A stretch of DNA of 64,000 nucleotides, from positions 62,001-126,000 of the forward strand of contig NZ_JBOCEF010000002.1 in the NCBI RefSeq assembly GCF_050586345.1, given 5' to 3'. The stretch comes from JBOCEF01 sp050586345. GTDB taxonomy: Bacteria > Pseudomonadota > Alphaproteobacteria > Rhodobacterales > Rhodobacteraceae. This document shows, in pieces, positions 59,901-64,000 of this stretch (its first letter is position 1; every line of letters begins with the position of its first letter). The notes under the pieces are model-generated. The model was not told the origin of the DNA. It made no database searches and saw nothing but the letters and a program-made list of their open reading frames with translations. A program made the position numbers and the translations under genes.

Positions 59901-60659
59901 TCAGGCGGTCTTGCGCATCGCCCAGCCGGCGAGGCGCCGCTCCAGCAGCGCGAAGATCGCGTAGAGGGCGACGCCGAGCACGGCGAGGATCATCAGCCCG
60001 GCGAACACGAGCGGCACGTTGAAGGAGGAGGAGGCGATCATCATCATGTTGCCGACCCCCTTGTTGGAGGCGACCGTCTCGGCGATCACCGAGCCGACGA
60101 AGGACAGCGTCACGGCGACCTTGAGCGAGGCGAAGAAATAGGGGGCCGAGCGCGGCAGGCCGACATTGCGCAGCGTCTCCCAGCGGGAGGCTTTCAGCGA
60201 GCGCATGACATCTTCCAGCTCGGGCTCCACCGTGGCGATGCCGGTGGCGACGTTCACCACGATGGGGAAGATGCAGATGATCATCGCCGTCAGGATCGCG
60301 GGCACGGTTCCGGCCCCGAACCACAGCACGAAGATCGGCACCACCGCGACCTTGGGGATCGAGGAGATCCCCACCAGCAGCGGGTAGCAGGTGTCGTAGG
60401 CGAGCTTGGAGGACCCGATCAGCACCCCGAGCGCGAGGCCGATGATCACCCCGAAGAAGAACCCCACCATGGTGGTGTAGAGGGTCTGCCAGGCGTGCGG
60501 CCAGATCGCCGGGGCGTATTCGATGAAGGCCGCGGCGATGCGGCTGGGCCGGGGCAGGATCAGCTCGGAAATGCCCGCGACGAGGCAGAACAGCTCCCAG
60601 AACACGAAGACGCCGATGATCAGGCCGGTGGAGGCGAGGCGTTGCTGAAGCGGGCTCAT
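59901..60659 (-). CDS. ABC transporter permease (SsuC/TauC-like)
   Basis: 252 residues with about six helices. The EAA-like loop is ELEDVMRSLKASRWETLRNVGLPRSAPYFFASLKVA. Start MSPLQQRLASTGLIIGVFVFWELF. Its ATG overlaps the ATPase stop by four bases. It belongs to the nitrate/sulfonate/taurine permease class, which also imports pyrimidine precursors and cyanate. It should pair with the adjoining ATPase and binding protein. Confidence 0.93.
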   Translation of the reverse strand: MSPLQQRLASTGLIIGVFVFWELFCLVAGISELILPRPSRIAAAFIEYAPAIWPHAWQTLYTTMVGFFFGVIIGLALGVLIGSSKLAYDTCYPLLVGISSIPKVAVVPIFVLWFGAGTVPAILTAMIICIFPIVVNVATGIATVEPELEDVMRSLKASRWETLRNVGLPRSAPYFFASLKVAVTLSFVGSVIAETVASNKGVGNMMMIASSSFNVPLVFAGLMILAVLGVALYAIFALLERRLAGWAMRKTA

Positions 60660-61540
60660 GCGGCGTCCTTTCCGCTGTCCGAGGGGGCGGAGGCGTCCGG
60701 GGCGGCGTCGTCCCGCGGCAGGGCGGCGGGCGCCGCCGCGCGGGGGGCGGCGGGGGCGTGGACGATCAGCCCGCGCAGTTCCTGCACCAGGGTGGTGAAA
60801 GCGGGGGTGAAGCCGACCTCGATGGGCCGGGGACGGGGGAAGTCCACCGCCCGGTCCTCGATGATCCGCCCCGGCCGCGGGCTCATCACGCAGATGCGGG
60901 AGGCGAGATAGGCCGCCTCGCGCAGGTCATGCGTGACCAGCAGCACGGTGGGTTTGCGGTCGAGCCAGAGGTCCTGCATGGTCTGCCACAGCTCCTCGCG
61001 CGTGAACTGGTCGAGGGCGCCGAAGGGCTCGTCGAGGAGCAGGAGATCCGGGTCATGGATCAGCGCCCGGCACAGGTTGGCGCGCTGCTGCATCCCGCCC
61101 GAAAGCTGCCAGGGCGACTTGTCGGCGAAGTCGATCAGCCCGACCTGTTCGAGCAGCGCGTCGGCGCGCTCGCGGAACTCGGTGCGCCGCTTGGCCCGCC
61201 AGTCGCGCTTGAAGGGCTGCACGATCTTCAGCGGCAGCATCACGTTCTCGCGCACCGTCATCCAGGGCAGCAGCGAGGCCGACTGGAACGCCATCCCGAC
61301 GCGCACCGGCTCGGCGCCCAGCTCCCGCCCGCCGAAGAAGATATGGCCGGTGGAGGGGGCGAGCAGTTCCGAGACCAGCTTGAGGATGGTGGACTTGCCG
61401 CAGCCCGAGGGGCCGACGAGCGCGAGGAATTCGCCCTTCGAGATGGTCAGGGACGTGGGAACCAGCGCCTCGGTCCGCGCGTCGCCGCGCCCGAAGGTGA
61501 CGCCGACCTGTTCGAATTCGACGAAACGGTCCGGCTTCAT
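60656..61540 (-). CDS. ABC transporter ATP-binding protein (SsuB/TauB-like)
   Basis: 294 residues. Walker A GPSGCGKST, Q-loop MAFQSASLLPWMT, signature LSGGMQQR, Walker B LLLLDEPFGALD and H-loop LLVTHDLREA are all present. The C-terminal 40 residues are Ala/Pro-rich. It overlaps the amidohydrolase gene upstream (ATGA) and the permease downstream (ATGA), so the three are one translational unit. Confidence 0.96.
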   Translation of the reverse strand: MKPDRFVEFEQVGVTFGRGDARTEALVPTSLTISKGEFLALVGPSGCGKSTILKLVSELLAPSTGHIFFGGRELGAEPVRVGMAFQSASLLPWMTVRENVMLPLKIVQPFKRDWRAKRRTEFRERADALLEQVGLIDFADKSPWQLSGGMQQRANLCRALIHDPDLLLLDEPFGALDQFTREELWQTMQDLWLDRKPTVLLVTHDLREAAYLASRICVMSPRPGRIIEDRAVDFPRPRPIEVGFTPAFTTLVQELRGLIVHAPAAPRAAAPAALPRDDAAPDASAPSDSGKDAA

Positions 61541-62988
61541 GCCGCGTCCTCCGCCTTGGGGGCCGCCGCCGTCCCCGCCGCGCCCGAGAGGATCGCGGCC
61601 AGCGACTGGTCTTCGTTGCGCGGGGCGGGGGCGGGCATCCTCTGGATGTCGGTGACCTGGCGGCCATGGCCGGCCATGCCCTCGACCATCTTCCGATCCC
61701 GCTGCACGAAGGCGCCGCGCACCAGGGTGTGGATGGGGGCGCCCACGGTCTCGCGCCCCTCGAACGGGGTGATCTTGCCGCGTGAATGCAGGCGCTCGGC
61801 CGCGATCACCTCGCGCCGCGCAAGGTCGAGGCAGGCGATGTCGGCATGGGCCCCGACGGCGATGCGCCCCTTCATCGGCCACATGCCGAAGGCGCGGGCG
61901 GGGTTGGCCGAGGAGATCTTTACGTAGTGTTCCAGCGTCATCCGCCCCGCGGCGACCTCGGTCAGCATCAGCGGCATCTGCGTCTCGACCCCCGGGAAGC
62001 CGCAATCGGCGTCCCAGATGCGCGGATTGCGCTTCTCCTCGGGGGTGTGGGGGGCGTGGTCGGTGGCGATCATGTCGACCACGCCGGACATCAGCGCGTC
62101 CCAGATCCCCGCCGCGTCCTTCGGCTCGCGCACCGGCGGGTTCACCCGGATGACGCTGCCGAGGCGGGGGTAATCCTCGGTCGACAGGAACAGGTAGCAG
62201 GGGCAGGTCTCTCCGGTCACGTCCACGCCCCGCGCCTTGGCCTCGGCCAGCGGGCGCAGCTCTCCGGCGCTGGAGATGTGCAACACGTGGATCCGCGCCC
62301 CGGTCCATTCCGCGAGGGCGGCGGCGCGGGCGACGGCCTCGATGGCGACGATCTCGGGGCGGGCGGCGATGTGGTGCAGCGGCTCGTCCAGCCCCGCGGC
62401 TTCGAGTTTCGCCTGCCGCCAGGCCATGATCGACGCGGTCTCGGCATGGAGCGACACGCGCAGGCCGGTCTTCGCCGCGATCTCGAACCCTTCCAGCATC
62501 GCGCCGGTCGAGGGCGAGGGCAGGTTGCCGAAGGTGTTCCCCATGAAGCACTTGAACGCGTTGGCCCCGGCGGCGGCGAGGGCCTCGAGCTCGTCCACGT
62601 TGTCCTCGGCCATCAGCCCGTAGATGCCGAAATCGACGCAGGCCTTCTTCGCGCAGTCCTGCTTCTGGCGCAGTTCTTTCACGGACCGGGTCGGGGGATG
62701 GGTGTTGGGCATCTCGAACACCGTGGTCACGCCGCCCATGGCGGCGGCGCGGGTGCCGGTCTCCCAGTCCTCCTTGTGGGTGTAGCCGGGCTCGCGGAAA
62801 TGGACATGCATGTCGATGGCGCCGGGGACCAGGTGCAGGCCGGTCACGTCCACGGTTTCGGCGGCGGAGAGGTCGTCGAGGGCGCCGGGGGCGGCGATGG
62901 CGGCGACGGTCTCGCCCGCGATGGCGATGTCGGCGCGTTCGCGCCCGTTCTCGTTGACGATCCAGCCGCCCTTGAGGATGAGGTCCAT
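61537..62988 (-). CDS. dihydroorotase/allantoinase/hydantoinase-type cyclic amidohydrolase
   Basis: 483 residues. Metal site: IDMHVHFREPG (His61 and His63), carboxylated Lys146 in NAFKCFMGN, His181 (LHAETAS), His237 (VLHISSAGEL) and Asp310 in ATDHAPHTPEEK. This class hydrolyses cyclic amides (dihydroorotate, allantoin, hydantoins, dihydropyrimidines). The TrpM-like EKRNPRIWDADCGFPGVETQMPL and the C-terminal extension are more like allantoinase/hydantoinase than PyrC. It is coupled to the ABC genes by overlap. Its exact substrate is open. Confidence 0.9.
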   Translation of the reverse strand: MDLILKGGWIVNENGRERADIAIAGETVAAIAAPGALDDLSAAETVDVTGLHLVPGAIDMHVHFREPGYTHKEDWETGTRAAAMGGVTTVFEMPNTHPPTRSVKELRQKQDCAKKACVDFGIYGLMAEDNVDELEALAAAGANAFKCFMGNTFGNLPSPSTGAMLEGFEIAAKTGLRVSLHAETASIMAWRQAKLEAAGLDEPLHHIAARPEIVAIEAVARAAALAEWTGARIHVLHISSAGELRPLAEAKARGVDVTGETCPCYLFLSTEDYPRLGSVIRVNPPVREPKDAAGIWDALMSGVVDMIATDHAPHTPEEKRNPRIWDADCGFPGVETQMPLMLTEVAAGRMTLEHYVKISSANPARAFGMWPMKGRIAVGAHADIACLDLARREVIAAERLHSRGKITPFEGRETVGAPIHTLVRGAFVQRDRKMVEGMAGHGRQVTDIQRMPAPAPRNEDQSLAAILSGAAGTAAAPKAEDAA

Positions 62989-63023
62989 GGGGTTTCCTCC
63001 GATGTTCTGGTTCGCGGCGCGCG

Positions 63024-63815
63024 TCACAGCGCGGCCCATCCGCCGTCGACGGGCAGGTCGACGCCTGTGATCTGCCGGGCGCGGTCCGAGGCGAGGAAGA
63101 GGCAGGCGGCGGCCACGTCCTCATCCGTGCTGACCCGCCCGAGGGCGTAGTCCGAGGCGTGGCGCGCGGCGGCCTCGTCTTCCGAGATGCCGTACTGGGC
63201 GGCCACCTGGGGGACGACCTTCTCGCGGAACCGCGGGCCGTCGACCATGCCGGGGGCGACCAGGTTGACGTTGATGTTCGAGGGCCCGAGCTCGAGCGCG
63301 AAGCTCTTGGTCAGGCCGCGCAGGCCCCATTTCGAGGAGGAGTACGAGAGGCGCATCGCCCGGCCGCGCATCCCGAAGGTGCCGCCCACGTTGACGATCT
63401 TGCCGCCCCCGCCCGCGACCATGGCCGGGGCGAAGGCGCGGATGGTGTTGAACGGCCCGCGCATGTTGAGGTGCACGATCTCGTCGAACTCCTCCGCCGT
63501 CGTCTCCAGCCCCGTCTTGCCGATGGGGCCGGTGCCGCCGGCGACGTTCACCAGGATGTCGACGCGCCCGAACCGGGCCAGCGCGGCCTCGGCGGCGGCG
63601 GCGCAGGCGCCCTCGTCGGTGACGTCGCAGCGGATCACCTCCGCCGCGACGCCCATCGCGCGGGCCTGTGCGGCCACCGGGCCGATGGCGTCCACATCGC
63701 GCCCGAGGAGCACGAGGTCCGCCCCCTCGCGCGCGAACCCCAGCGTGACCGCCGCTCCCATCCCCTTGGCGGGTCCGGTGACGACGGCCAGCTTGCCTTT
63801 CAGTCCGAGATCCAT
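63024..63815 (-). CDS. short-chain dehydrogenase/reductase
   Basis: 263 residues. Rossmann TGPAKGMG (13-20), NVAGG (90-94), and the Tyr-x3-Lys motif Tyr158-Lys162 (LSYSSSKWG). The catalytic Ser expected 13 residues before Tyr is Gly145 (VNVGGTFG), with Thr146 next to it, so activity may be altered or Thr replaces Ser. It is 35 bp upstream of the cyclic amidohydrolase and 3 bp after the partial binding-protein gene. It could oxidise a ring hydroxyl or an alcohol derived from the substrate. Confidence 0.9.
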   Translation of the reverse strand: MDLGLKGKLAVVTGPAKGMGAAVTLGFAREGADLVLLGRDVDAIGPVAAQARAMGVAAEVIRCDVTDEGACAAAAEAALARFGRVDILVNVAGGTGPIGKTGLETTAEEFDEIVHLNMRGPFNTIRAFAPAMVAGGGGKIVNVGGTFGMRGRAMRLSYSSSKWGLRGLTKSFALELGPSNINVNLVAPGMVDGPRFREKVVPQVAAQYGISEDEAAARHASDYALGRVSTDEDVAAACLFLASDRARQITGVDLPVDGGWAAL

Positions 63816-63818
63816 GGG

Positions 63819-64000
63819 TCAGAGCAGCTTGTAGACGCGCTCATCCGCCGGGGGCAGGAAGGCGTCGGTGTAGATCTCGTCCGCCGCCGGGGTGCGGGGC
63901 AGGTCGTTGGCCTTGACCACGATGTCGATGGACTTGGCGAACCGCTCCGGGTCCACGGCGCCGAGGCCGGTCTGCGCCAGCTCGGGGTGGTTCATCTCGT
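63819..64000 (-). CDS. ABC substrate-binding protein, C-terminal end (partial)
   Basis: The last 60 residues of a protein that continues beyond the right edge. They read ELAQTGLGAVDPERFAKSID... and end DAFLPPADERVYKLL. The pattern matches the end of the binding protein at 58853-59860 (LGVGAVDMDRLARTIGV ... EFLPPLDERKL), so it is a paralogue. It stops 3 bp before the SDR start, so the operon extends outside the window. Confidence 0.8.
   Translation of the reverse strand, partial: EMNHPELAQTGLGAVDPERFAKSIDIVVKANDLPRTPAADEIYTDAFLPPADERVYKLL

Overview
The window is very GC-rich, densely packed chromosomal DNA from an alphaproteobacterium, most like the Rhodobacterales. The main evidence is the order ddl-ftsQ-ftsA-ftsZ-lpxC-bamD-recN, a DUF2842 protein next to purA, GANTC sites upstream of ftsZ, and a G or C at almost every third codon position. 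I cannot name a genus. All calls come from reading the sequence; no database search was run.

Layout. 1-2.4 kb: tail of an ATP-grasp protein, a DUF2199 protein and an APC-type amino-acid permease. 2.4-16.6 kb: a cell-wall and division block on the plus strand (murB, ddl, ftsQ, ftsA, ftsZ, lpxC), two small genes, bamD, and recN on the minus strand between two inverted copies of a 96-bp repeat. FtsQ carries an exceptional, roughly 650-residue Ala/Pro/Arg-rich cytoplasmic extension. 16.8-28.4 kb: DUF1330, DCC and DUF4166-type proteins, smc, midA/NDUFAF7-like, lgt, pgeF and an M24-fold protein without recognisable metal ligands. 28.4-34.8 kb: a tripartite RND efflux operon with a divergent TetR regulator and a palindromic operator. 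35-39.4 kb: a tandem-repeat tract, UDP-galactopyranose mutase, a DUF707 protein and a KpsC-like capsule transferase.

39.6-47.4 kb: an M15 peptidase, two hot-dog thioesterases, DUF3291, a two-component system, a 0.9-kb gene-free stretch with strong inverted repeats, DUF2842, purA and a small membrane protein. 47.4-50.7 kb: a TRAP transporter operon with a large hairpin between the binding-protein and permease genes. 51-54.7 kb: tRNA-Pro(CGG), a frameshifted hypothetical gene, tRNA-Gln(TTG), a proline-racemase-family enzyme with a Ser/Thr pair in place of Cys/Cys, and a LysR/PACE efflux pair around a LysR-type box.

54.7-64 kb: the most interesting region, a long minus-strand run with overlapping or very close genes that continues past the window edge. 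In transcription order it reads: substrate-binding protein (partial), SDR, dihydroorotase/hydantoinase-type amidohydrolase, ABC ATPase, permease, second substrate-binding protein, hairpin, AtzB/deaminase-type amidohydrolase, barbiturase/cyanuric-acid-hydrolase-type ring-opening enzyme, DUF3830, LOG-family phosphoribohydrolase-like protein and Nudix hydrolase. I read it as uptake and ring-opening catabolism of an N-heterocycle (pyrimidine, hydantoin or s-triazine-like), with a possible nucleotide-derived branch. The substrate is not known from sequence.
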